A DNA stretch of 64,000 bases from Isoetes taiwanensis (lineage: Eukaryota; Streptophyta; Lycopodiopsida; Isoetales; Isoetaceae), in the NCBI GenBank assembly GCA_021234155.1, contig JAJEKV010000010.1, positions 22,592,833 through 22,656,832 on the forward strand, written 5' to 3'. A program made the position numbers and the translations under genes. The notes below the pieces were generated by a model. The model was given only the letters and a program-made list of their open reading frames with translations. It was not told where the DNA came from and searched no databases. The number at the start of each line of letters is the position of its first letter. The stretch's first letter is position 1. This document shows, piece after piece, positions 10,913-21,699 of this stretch.

Positions 10913-11814
10913 TGTTATGGGAAGCAATCTCTAACTTTCTTCAATGTTGATTAACCAAACCTATAAAACCATCAATCCAAGTCCATTAATGATATTGAGA
11001 AATATGAACACAAGTTGAATTGCCTACTCCAGCATTTATGAACTCCATTCTATGCCTTGGTAATCGAAACCCAAGGATCTATGAGCTAACCTATGTTTGG
11101 TTAGCCAAGTTGATAATCGGCCCTACATTTCATTATCTGTAGAAGTATTTGTAGAAAAATCCAACGTATATGTAAGGAAATGATTCATTCAACATGATTT
11201 AGGCATCTTGGTACTCAAAAAGTATTAAATATCAGGAGATACAATAGAAGCTCTCATTGAGAAATGAAATTTTGCTGAAAAAAGGAAGGCCATATTAATC
11301 TCCAATTTGGACATCATTGAAAATCCTTGCCTAGAGCAGACAAACTATAACCAACCATCGACATAGGATATATGCTGTGGCCTTTCGATGGAAGAATGAA
11401 ATACCATCTCTAAGTACTTAGCCATTAGATTTCAAGCAATGAACGTGAACCCCAAGGTTTCCATTCAATTAGAGCAAGTATTTATTGTGTAGATGAAGAT
11501 AACCAGCTTAGGTTTACAACTGCAAGTTGACTTGAATAAGCCCAAACCACACCTACGTATATTAGAACAAAAGTAATATTACCAGCCTTCTAAGACCTTG
11601 CACTAGACTAAAAATGGCATGAGAACAACAGATGATGAAAACCTCACAAACAAATGAGATTATGGATGGTTATGCAAACAAAAAATATTTTGCTAGTTTT
11701 GCAATTCGTGAGGATTTAGATGACCAATAAATTAAAATAAAATAATATAAATCTAACACAATATAGCAGAAATATGTTAATAACTTCTGCATAACCATGT
11801 TAAAACTACTAATA
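10913..11814. other. Intergenic, no gene seen
   Basis: AT-rich sequence without coding or repeat signals. It includes the left copy of the LINE target duplication at its right end. Confidence 0.4.
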
Positions 11815-12190
11815 TGTTAATAGCAAGCCTTGCATCTGTGCGTGGCTTGGTTGGTGTGGCTGATTTGGAAGCGGCGGCGGTTGTGGATCTTTCAGGGGAT
11901 TCAGCAGCCTGCAGCCTCTCTGATTCCTCGACTCAGGTACAAGCTATTTCAAAGCTTTTTGGTGTTCCCGGGATTAGTAGAGCAGAAGTTTACCATTTGG
12001 CGGGACTTCTTGGGTGTTGTAGATGGTGATGGTCGGTTTGTACAGCCGTAGAGTTGCAGTTTTTCTGTGAGTTTGTTGTGGAGTGTCGAGGTATCGCTGT
12101 CTCTTTGGGGCAGTTCTCCTTCCTCCTCACTTGCTTTGTAACATTACCATTCTTTTAATATATTGATGACACAGTTCTTCAAAAAAAAAA
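11815..12190 (+). mobile_element. 5'-truncated LINE with poly-A tail
   Basis: The sequence ends in about ten A residues after GACACAGTTCTTC. It is flanked by AACTACTAATA on both sides (ending 11814, and starting 12190 after the tail), an 11-bp target duplication. Frame 11830-12051 reads VAWLVWLIWKRRR and ends GDGRFVQP, like the C-terminal end of plant L1-type ORF2 proteins. A short 3' UTR follows. Confidence 0.75.
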
Positions 12191-12621
12191 ACTACTAATA
12201 ACCATGTAGCTTACTTTTCTTTGATGAAACTTATATTTGACGTCCAGCAGCTTTTAACCTACAAACCATGTTACTTATTGTGAAGCTTTCCCCTAACGTG
12301 TGAAAATAACTTAGATTACTTGCTAGAAGTTGGTCGTATAACTAAGATTGAAGTAAAACTTCCTAGGCAAATCAGGCTACAGGAGTTTTATAAAATGGCC
12401 AGAATATCGCCGCTAAAATGGACAAAAATGCAACTCCCTCGTTCTAAATATGTATATGTGTCTGGCTAGCAAAGAATAAACACGAACAATTAGGTATGCA
12501 TTCTGAAGACGCGATCAAACATGACAAAGAAAAAAGTGAAAAAGGAAGCCATGATTCCATGAATGATGACTTACAGATGCAACTTTTTTTCCAAATTTTC
12601 TTCCATTAACATAATATTTTC

Positions 12622-12755
12622 AGAATAGAATAGAATAGAATAGAATAGAATAGAATAGAATAGAATAGAATAGAACAGAACAGAATAGAGTTTTTATCGT
12701 TCACGGAGACTAGTTGGTCTATGGGACCCAAACAGGAGGCGCAGTAAGTGTAATA
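12622..12755 (-). mobile_element. Solo 3' end of the pentanucleotide-tailed LINE family
   Basis: Read on the minus strand, GGGTCCCATAGACC then AACTAGTCTCCGTG then AACGATAAAA leads into a (TTCTA)n-type tail (12622-12690). The same 3' UTR block occurs on the plus strand at about 45030-45080, 48740-48790, 52830-52870 and 53780-53820. This copy keeps only about 65 bp of body plus the tail. Confidence 0.8.
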
Positions 12756-13994
12756 CATAATCTGTCATGCTAAGAAAAAAGAATAAAAGAATCGCGATTG
12801 ACATCTATTTCAGAGTATGGCCATCTATTGTACAGAGTTTTGTTGAAATTGGTCCAAATCATTCACAGCCAACAATCCTGATCTACTAATCCTATGTAGC
12901 AACAAGCCCAAGCATACTACTAAATGCAATCTGATTAGAAAAGCATGGTCACCTTAAACATGGAGCATACGTGCCATCATCTAGCTAACAACGTCTTGGC
13001 CGTTGAGAAATTGCCATAGCCCCAATTAAAGTATCCCATGAAACCACTCTGGATCTGCAAGTCAGTCAAAAATGATTGGCAACATATCAACAATGTATTG
13101 CAAACTGCAATATCTCAATTAAACACACAATTGTTGAACTGCTCATGTATCTGCATGCCCTAGTCTATGGCCCTCGCCAATGGCCATATAAAAGTAAGAG
13201 TGAACAACAATTAAGTCGTATTTAATTAAAGTGGGACTCATTCCATTCCCACTTTTTTTGGGAACCCTGTTAATTTACACAAAAAGAAGCACCCCGACCC
13301 GAAAACTGGCCATAATTGGAATTTTTGTCTATTAGTGTGCATCCAAGCTTTTCTTCCAGTTTTCTTGGATAGCGTGTCGAGAATAAGAACAATGCAACGC
13401 AAACATAGGAATTTCATTACAGCTTGAAACCAAAGTTCTAATTAAAAAAGATTCTTAGTTGAACATTTTGGCTCTATTTTCTTAGGTGGGTAGACAATAG
13501 ATCACAAATTCCAACAAAAATTAAGCAAATTGTTTACTTAATCACCCAAAAATACTAGTTTTGAGATACCTTATATTTATAAATGGGCTCATTACAATAT
13601 ATATTACAGTGGGTGAAGAGACCATAGTGGTGGTATGGGCACAATGATTGCACCCTCTTCACACATGAACCACCTAGTGCAAGGGGCGCGTGGAGCTCTC
13701 TCCTAGTCACGGAGCAACTTACAGACGATAGAAATTTGTATGAGGAGTTCCTTTATGGGCCACGTGCTTGTATGTCCAACTGATGTCACCACCCTCTTCT
13801 CGGCACCTTTCTTCAATGAACTGATCTTTTCATTGCTCCCAAGCATGTACTATCTGGTCGAGATAAGGACTGCAAGAGACAAAATCAAATTAGTCAAGTG
13901 ATGCTACATGCAAAAAAAAAAATAAAACACGTTCTTAGGGCCATTTTGGAAAATACGAGGCATGAGAAAGGCAAAATCGAGGGGGAAAAACACA
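12756..13994. other. Intergenic, no gene seen
   Basis: No coding, RNA or element-end signal was found. Confidence 0.4.
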
Positions 13995-14553
13995 AAAGAA
14001 GGCCTTTCTCGACTCGCGAGTCGAGAAAGGCAGCTCAAAGCGAAAAACGCAAGTTTTAGGGGTCAGAAGGCCTTTCTCGACTCGCGAGTCGAGAAAGGCG
14101 TTTCAAGGCTTAAAAACGCAGTTTTAGGGATCGAGAAGGCCTTTCTCGACTCGCGAGCGAAAAGGCGATTCAAACGCCGAAACGCAGGTTTAGGGGTCGG
14201 AAGGCCTTTCTCGACTCGGGAAGTCGAAAAAGGCAAACCAAAGCGAAAAAATGCAAGTTTTAGGGGTCGAAGGCCTTTCTCGACGCGTGAGTCGAGAAAG
14301 GCGTTCTCAAAAGTTAAAAACGCAGGTTTTAGGGATCAGAAGGCCTTTCTCGACTCGCGAGTCGAAAAGACCTCAAAACCCCTTTCGAGGGCCTTTCTCG
14401 ACTCAGCGAGTCGAAAAGGCAACTCGTGAGTGAAAAACGCAGTCCAGTGGGCCAATTCCGCGGAAGAAGAGGCAGGTCTGAGGAACTTTCTCGACTCGCA
14501 AGTCGAGAAAGGCAGCTTAGAGTAAAAACTTAAGTCTGAGGGTCATTCTCGAC
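13995..14553. repeat. Minisatellite of perfect palindromes, about 68-bp period
   Basis: Eight or nine units begin near 14002, 14070, 14139, 14204, 14273, 14343, 14391, 14485 and 14544. The core is GCCTTTCTCGACTCG followed by its exact reverse complement, 30 bp in units 1 and 2. Later units carry small changes, some compensatory. Spacers of about 38 bp share AAAACGCA and TTTTAGGG. The core is rich in CpG and in TCGA and CGCG sites. It looks like an in-frame Lys/Arg-rich ORF only because of the repeat. Confidence 0.95.
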
Positions 14554-17045
14554 TCAAACATGTAATCAAACATGAAACAAATGTCACAAACCTAGTTGTC
14601 TACAAACATAGTTTCTATCTCCAATATTATGGAGCACAAATCATGACTAATGGGATTTTAATATCTCTAATATTATGGAGCACAAATCTGCTTGAAAAAA
14701 ATGGGATTTTAATAATAGATGAGCTAAACAATATAATATGATCTAAAATAATATAAAACATATATGGCATTCAAATTTATATATAACATTTAAATCCATA
14801 TCCATTGGCCTTAGATAAATTCGAAATTTGAAATTTAAAGGGGGGGGTGTGTACTTTGTACATACCTTTGAAAAAGAAGAGATTTAGGACAATGTCCTAA
14901 AGGTTCAAACTATATCATCTGGCTGGCTGGCCGAGCTGCTCCAGTCCCCACAGGGCCCCAAGTGATAGAATATGTAGAAGCACCTCCTGCACACGCATAA
15001 AAAGAGAAATTGGAGGTGTATGTATAATTGTCAAATTAAAATATTATATTAACATTTATTTTATACTTGTTTTTTCAACGTATTTTTTTACCCTACTTTT
15101 TTTCTATACCCCGCCATTTTTTCCCGCCCATGCTTGAAATTTAAAATTTGGTACATACCTTTGAGACGAAGATCTTTTGTACCACTTGGACTCTTTTGTT
15201 TCGGGAAGAAGCTCCCATAGCCATCCGGGAGAAGCTCCTATAGCCATTCATTGATCGGGAGAAGAAATGGCATCTAAATCTGAAGTTTTCTGATCAAAAC
15301 AGAAAAGGGGAAAGATTTTCAGGAGAAAAATGGTTTTAAATCTGCACGGTGCCAAATCGTCGGACCTGCCCAAACAGATCAACAGGCTTCTCACCACAGA
15401 AATCCGAGGTTAGGGCACTAGAAGGATTCCAAGAAATACCAGGTTCAGAAAGAGTGCCGGAGAAGCTATGGCTTTTCTGAGCTTCGGCTTTGAATCTAGA
15501 CTCTCTTTTTGAAGAAATTGAAGCCATGTTTCGCAAATACTCTGGCCCTGGGCTTGTAGTAGCGGCTCCTCCTCCGCCATGCTGACATGCCCATGCCGCT
15601 GCCTTACTACGGGAATCTCTCTCCCTATTGCCGTTCTTTGCCATACCTTCGTTATTTTTCTTGCTCTTTTCTGCTTCCCTAGATAGATGAGCTGCCTCAC
15701 TTCTTGCCTTCATAAGAACCAGCCCAAAATCTTTTCCCAATGGCGCCATAGCCAGTTCTATATCTACTATACTCTGACACATTCCTTTTCTTGATCTTGA
15801 TTTCCGGCACACTGCCATTGTAAGCAAAGATTGAATCCTAAACAAAGATTGTTGCCATTGTAAACTCGATAGCTGATCATTCTTCACAGATTATTCTTCA
15901 CAGATCATTTTTCACAGGCTTATTTGCAGATTACAGAGCCATGGCAAGAAGCCGATAGCTAAGAACGATAGCTAAGAACCTTGGAAGTAGGGCGGTAAAA
16001 AATGGCAGCAGATCTACAGCACATACTGCCCAAAGGATTTTCTAGCTATTCTTGGGCTCGGCGATGGCGATGCTCCATATTTCGCCGGAGCTGGAGATGC
16101 CGAAGCTTTGTGCCGGCTCTTCCTCGTCTGAGGTATGACCTGCTCCTATAAGATCCTGCAACCTTGATCCTATAAGGCTGGAAAATCTTTGCTGCGCAGA
16201 GGGCAGGCATGACGAATCTAATCATGACGAATCTAAAGAGCATATTTGCAAGACGAAAGGATAAAAGGGGAAAGCAGGGATCGACCAAGACGAAGCACAA
16301 ACGAGAAGCACAAATTCAAATTTAGGATTCAAAAAAAGGTATAGAAGCCATGTTTTTTGCAGCAGTAGATTTTTCGGCAGTACAAGAGTGTGAAGCAGTT
16401 TTCGGCGGCAGTATGTAAGCTTGTGGTCTTCGGCTGGTTGACATCAGAGTTTCTTGCTGGAGATTTTCCTGTGGCTGGCAGAACCACAGAGCAACTACAA
16501 CAGAGTTTGAGCAAATCTGGACAGGATTCGAGCAGCTCCCCTGGCTTATGCCATCTTCAAATCCGATCTGATCTGGGTCATTTATCAGCCCTTTCCAGTC
16601 CGATCCGACCTGTATTCGCCTCATGTATGCCTTCGTTGTGTCCTCCTGATCGCCTTATATGGGCTGCATCTTGTTAATAGGAGCAGGCCAAGAAAGAAGA
16701 AAGGAGGATCCTGTTGCCTTGCACCAGAGTTTTGAGCGAAGATTTAATGAAGTTTTAATGAAGTATCAAAGGATGCTTAGGCGAAGGCTTCAGAAAAGAT
16801 GCTTCATTCTCGACTACCGAGTCGAGAATGGAGGCAGTTGTGTTGTGTGTTTGTGTTGTATTTGGGCCCTAGGTAGTTGTGGTGTTTGGTTGGGTATTTG
16901 GGCTCTATGCTTGTGATTGTATGCATCCGTGACTACCATGTTAAGGATTATTATTTAACTTAGTCATTAAATTAATTTAATTTATTATTTAATTAATTAT
17001 TTAGTTAGTTTAATTAATTATTAATTATACATTAATAATTAATAC
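14554..17045. other. Unclassified region with weak ORFs; palindrome at 16805-16830
   Basis: A 183-codon minus frame (15336-15887) and a 100-codon minus frame (16322-16624) lie here but match nothing known, and both are Ser/Ala-rich without conserved blocks. At 16805-16830, CATTCTCGACT ... AGTCGAGAATG repeats the palindrome theme of the 14-kb array with a 4-base loop. 16930-17040 is very AT-rich. Confidence 0.35.
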
Positions 17046-17430
17046 TTGGGGGGAGGGGGGAGACCTTGCCCCACTTTGCCCCTCCCTCTCCTCCTTTCCT
17101 CCTTTGCTCCTCTCTCCCCTCCCCCTGCCCCCTCCTCCCTCCCTCCCTCCCTCCCTCCCTCCCTCCCTCCCTCCTTCCCCCTCCTCCATCCCCCCCCCTT
17201 CCCTTCCCCTTCTTCCAACTTATCCCTTGCCTCTCCTACCTCTCCCCTGCCTCCTCCCTCTCCCTTGCTCCTTTGCCTCCCTCCCTCAGTCCCTCCCTTC
17301 CATCTCCCCTTCCTTCCTACCATTTTTTCTCCACCGTCTCCCCTTCTTTTCTCGAATTGTTCTTTGTAAATGTTATTGTTGTCTTATTAAGAAAAAATTC
17401 TACTCAAGCATTCAATTCAAAAAAAAAAAA
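17046..17430. repeat. Poly-pyrimidine low-complexity tract ending in poly-A
   Basis: 17090-17330 is (CCTCCC)-like sequence. It is followed by ATTCTACTCAAGC and an A-run at 17419-17429, which could be the 3' end of a retroposed transcript. Long frames here are composition artefacts. Confidence 0.6.
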
Positions 17431-19244
17431 TTAGTATGAGTCTTATTTTCAGTCTGAGTCCCAAATTTCGAGATTTGACCCATTTTAATTAAATGCGACT
17501 TAATTGCAATAGGAAAGGCTGCAATTTGAAAGGAAGATTCTGAATCAATCTGTATGACAAGTATCATGTATGCATCTACTTTATAGAAATGTTTTTATTT
17601 GCTTATTTCTTCACATAAAGCATCTGAATACATGAATGCATTCTAATTGCAGTAATGAGACTTTACTTGAACCAATCTCCAAAGTAATAACTAAAATTGA
17701 ACTCTAATTAGAGAAAGATCATGTGTTTGGAAGCATAACGCGCAGGAAATGCAGACAAACAAAACCACAATCAGCATGCCATACATTAAAATAGAAATGA
17801 AAAGAATGAGCTTACAACTTTGTAATACTGATGCATCCTAGAATTGTCAAGTTAGATATGCTTTTAGCTTGCTGGTTTAATGGGCCAGAGGAAGTCTTAG
17901 ACATGGACATATCAGATGCTATGGCTCATTGCATTGAAATGGAATACACCAACGCATTCACATTTAAATAAGAAAACAAAAGGCTAATTACTAACAATCC
18001 TTATAATAATCCGTGCGAGATTTAATGCCTGTCAACATTATAGCACCAATCAGTTCTCTCTTCCAGAAGTTAGCTTAATTGAATTCTAAAGAGCCACAAT
18101 TCTATGTGCACAGGATTCCCACAACTCGCCTTCAGCCACACCAGCATCAGAATATTACCTAGAAGCACAGGACGAGCAGTTGCCCCATTGAAGATCTTCG
18201 CTGCTGAATATTGTTGTTCGACAAAGATATTCTGTACAAATATAAGCTTCCAGGGTTTAAGAAATGTGCGCGCCAGTCAAGCAAGCAACTAAACTTCTGA
18301 CAATATAAAAAATGAAGGCGGGTCCTCAAAATCTGAGAAGTTTTAGCAATGCCAAAATCACAGTCATATGGAATCGTAACTACTTAGAAGCTCCTGATGA
18401 TGGTAATCCTGCTCGAAGCAAGCGGAGCAAGCCTTTCCTTGCTTCAGTGAACTCGACCTTGTTGCACCTGCAAATGAAGAACTATCACTAGATGAGAAAA
18501 TAAACTATAGACCAACTTGACATCATTGCCTACCTGAGAAAAGTTGGAACAGAACTAGTAGAGGCCTAGCTGTGGGGGTAATCGCCGAAGCAGTCGCTCC
18601 ATTGCTGCCATGGCCAACCGACCCATAACCATCGAAATGGAGCCATCGTCCCATTGTTCAACTACTAGATGGCCCAGAGCTTCGCAGATTGGCCCCTCTA
18701 CTCTTTTCTACATTGGAGCACTCACAATTCATTTCTCTACGCTTGCTTACGTATTCTCAGTGTTTTTGTCTCAGTTCATTTTTCTTTGTTCCAGGCAACT
18801 CAGTGTACTTCTTACGACGTTTTACATTTAACATATCTTTCTTCTCTCTCTCCTCAACACTCATTCCCTCTGTTTTTTGTCTGCCCAAAGCTCACCCTTT
18901 GATGTATCATAGAGAAAGTAAAGCAGTCAACCTGCTTCAATAGGTGAGGTTTATCCTGGAAAGATATCTATAGCCATGAGAGCAAATAAGCCAGGCAATG
19001 ACCAAATCACAACAACTATTAATCTAGTGAATGTTCTAAATAAAGATCTAAATCCTTTTTACGGTAAAGTGGCATTGTACAAATTCTGCAAATCATCACC
19101 TTAAATAGTATGCAAATATCTACATCCAATTAGCAACTCCGCTTAAGCAATAGCCACTCACAATAAATAATAAGGTAGCATATATTTTATCTTTCCTAAA
19201 CAAGCATTTAAATGTTTTTTCACAGCAAAATAGCATTGTACAAC
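17431..19244. other. Intergenic, no supported gene
   Basis: A splice-like block on the minus strand (about 18471-18384, acceptor TTTGCAG, frame ending SGASK) is the only coding hint and is not convincing alone. Confidence 0.3.
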
Positions 19245-19390
19245 TTTTTTTTTTTTTTTTTTTTTTTTTGGAGAGAGTGAATTTTTTCATTAATCAAGAT
19301 AAGCCATACATTATTTTGCTAAAAATAGCAAAATAAGAGTGAACCGTGAAGCATCATAATACATATAGCCTTCCCTTAGAAGAGAAAAGG
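19245..19390 (-). mobile_element. Poly-A end of a retroposed sequence
   Basis: A run of 25 T (19245-19269) is followed on the plus strand by GGAGAGAGTGAA and TCATTAATCAAG. On the minus strand this is a transcript 3' end with a poly-A tail, as in L1-type LINEs. The 5' limit and target duplication were not found. Confidence 0.45.
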
Positions 19391-19678
19391 GTCTGTTAAC
19401 TTGAGAGGACAATTACTTTAACTTTAAATAGTTCAGGCTTTGACCTCAAAAATAAGTCAGAGCATTCAGTGCTCAATTCTTCAGCCTCGACCCCAACTAT
19501 GAGTCCCAGATTCCATTGCCTTAAGTGACCAAAACCTGGAAAATAACTTAGCCAACCAAAAACTCTTACAAGATGATGAGTTTAAATTGAGCAATTAGTG
19601 GCAGAGCATGAATTTCAGATGATAACAAAAACAGAAGGTATGGAAATGAGTTTATGAAGAAAGAGAGTCAAGTTTAGC
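19391..19678. other. Spacer before the transposase-like unit
   Basis: No gene or terminal repeat recognised. Confidence 0.3.
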
Positions 19679-21133
19679 ATGGATCTAACTGGGAACCAAA
19701 ATATTAGATCATGTCATGCTTGTGCAGAGAGGCCTCCAGCTGCAAGTCTAATATCTTGGGAGAGCTGTGATGTTTTGCTTCGTGATGGTAGGACAGTTTC
19801 ACAACATTTACAAGCTCGAGCTGTTGTTGAAGAGGATGACTTAGAAGTTGAGTGCCTAGAAGCTGATGTTGAGAAGCAATTCAAGAGTAAAAGGAAATAT
19901 ATGTGAAGAGGGCCAGGAGGGAACCAAAGGGGGGTAGCAAGGAGGAGAGGATGTGTGCTTCCAAGTCAATCAAGAGAGCTCTAAAATCAACATGTTGCAA
20001 GGAAGATTGTATCAAAAAACTGAGCCGAGAACAAGTATGTGCCTTAAGAAAAGAATTTTATTCTCAATCAAGCAGTGCAAGGATTACGCTTGTTTTTGAT
20101 GTGTTGAGTGTAACTTATACAGGGCAGTCGGAGGCGAAAGTAGTGATCTATGGAGTGGAATGTTGTCATGGCGCGTGGCTTTAGGAGTTGCTCAGTCTAC
20201 GTTTTATAGTTGGAGGAAGAGGTTCGAGTTAGGTGGAAAACGAGCGGAGCATGGTAATACAGGCTCTAAGAAGCCTAGATCTGTGACACTAGCTACAGAA
20301 AGTGTGTTTGATACCTTCACTAGTGAGAATGCGGAGAGAATTCCATATAGAAGCAAAAAAAGAAAGGATGATATAAGGGAGAATATTCGCAAACTTCCTT
20401 CCATCCTTAATAAGAAGAGCATACATAAGGAAATGGGTGCCGTGATGGAAGAATTGACAGGAAAGAGTGTAACCTTGCCCTCTTTTTATAATATTATCAA
20501 GAAGAGAGTGTGTTTGCATGACAGTACAAAGCAACTATGGATTACTGAACGGAGATTCTTTTATGTTTGGAAGATGTATCGCCAGGACGACCTCAAAATG
20601 ATAACTTTGGTTGCGTACAAGGCAAGAACCTCTACAAGTTGCCTTTACTCCAGAGGTCGATGAAGCCGTCGTGCTTGTAAAACCTTTGCCTTCTTATTGT
20701 GGGCCAGCAAATGGGTGTCCACTGTTACCTATGGATGAGTTCGATCCTCATGCACATGTTATGAAAGGTATGTTTGTTTTAGTCCGACCTGGAGACGATG
20801 AAACTCCAACGTGACATGTTATGAAAGGTATGTTTGTTTTAGTCCGACCTGGAGACGATGAAACTCCAACGTGGTTGGGCTATATAGAAGAAGATGCCAT
20901 CTTGGATCCAGAGTCTACCAATTATGGTCATATTTATGTATCACGGTGGATGCCTATTGGTCGTAACTATACATGTTGCTTAACTAAATGTTGGCGACAC
21001 AATCCATCAGATCCATCAAGGTATGAGAAGTTAGATGTTATACATTATGCATGGGATGCAAATGGCAAAAGACCGAAGACTATTCAGATCCAAAATACAT
21101 TGTTGACACATATGGGGGAACATAGCATTAGCT
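19679..21133 (+). pseudogene. Decayed transposase-like gene of an unclassified DNA element
   Basis: Four consecutive frames read as one degraded protein. 19679-19904 is an acidic N-terminus. 19903-20184 has a Cys cluster (TCCKEDCIKKL). 20160-20663 has a helix-turn-helix-like VAQSTFYSWRKRFE then EHGNTGSKKPR. 20611-21133 carries a small beta-rich C-terminal module (VRPGDDETPTWLGYIEE, VSRWMPIGRNYTCC). The layout of Cys cluster, HTH and HGNxGxKKPR recalls widespread eukaryotic DDE-transposase-like genes, but the catalytic middle is missing. A frame change at about 20170-20180, another near 20640 and a stop created by a 60-bp duplication make it non-functional. Confidence 0.5.
20754..20873 (+). 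repeat. Perfect 60-bp tandem duplication in the transposase-like gene
   Basis: 20754-20813 and 20814-20873 are identical, and each carries ATGAAAGGTATGTTTG and GACGATGAAACTCC. The junction creates an in-frame TGA, while the length is a multiple of three. Perfect identity means it is very recent or an assembly artefact. Confidence 0.95.
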
Positions 21134-21415
21134 AACGGCCCTCAATCTCAGCCATATTCTCGATAATCACGTATGTATTTCTCTTGCTATAATGGTAATG
21201 CATCAGTAGCTATATTTAGTTGCCATTTTTGATGTAATACTTCAACATTTTGCTATAATACTTAAGCATTTTGGACAATTAATACTCAGGTTTGATACAT
21301 CAAATAATATTCATTACACTTATACATCCTTACATCCTTAGTAGGTGCTTACACATCATTACATCTGATGCATACACATTAGCTGCACATATTATTGGTG
21401 ACATACAGTCAATGA

Positions 21416-21490
21416 TCACTCATCAACCTCTGCTAAGGTGATCCCATTCAACTCGTAGGTATGGCGCTCAGGAAGCCAAACAAGGTGATC
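21416..21490 (-). pseudogene. 3' half of a minus-strand ORF split by the hAT insertion
   Basis: The minus strand reads HLVWLPERHTYELNGITLAE, then VDE and a stop at 21418-21416. It continues, across the hAT element, from the ORF at 43540-43750 (possibly with a one-base shift). The function is not recognised. Confidence 0.4.
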
Positions 21491-21699
21491 ACACCAGTGT
21501 AGGTTAAGTACGCGTACGGTACCTTTGAAGTACCTAACGTACCAATCTGGGACGTACAATACGTACGGTGCAAGAAGATGCACATTTTAATTCCTTTTTG
21601 AAGTTGAATTTCGTACATGTACGTAATATATTATAACGTACAGTACCATATCTTACGTATGATACGTACGTTAAAATCATATGAGTTAAAACAAAAAAA

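Noticed and set aside
13962-14429. 155-codon Lys/Arg-rich ORF as a real gene
   Set aside because: It is the translation of the palindromic minisatellite. Open frames arise because the unit lacks stops, and the opposite strand is as open.
13995-14553. CRISPR array (repeats with regular spacers)
   Set aside because: The spacers are themselves conserved, the repeats are fully palindromic and variable, the DNA is plant nuclear, and no cas-like gene is near.
15336-15887. 183-codon minus-strand frame as a gene
   Set aside because: No recognised domain, no splice or promoter signals, and low-complexity stretches. Kept only as an unclassified region.
17046-17439. Ser/Pro/Leu- and Gly/Glu/Lys-rich frames
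   Set aside because: All derive from (CCTCCC)-like low-complexity DNA.
18384-18471. Terminal exon on the minus strand
   Set aside because: A good acceptor and open frame, but only 28 codons, no partner exon in frame and no homology that I recognise.
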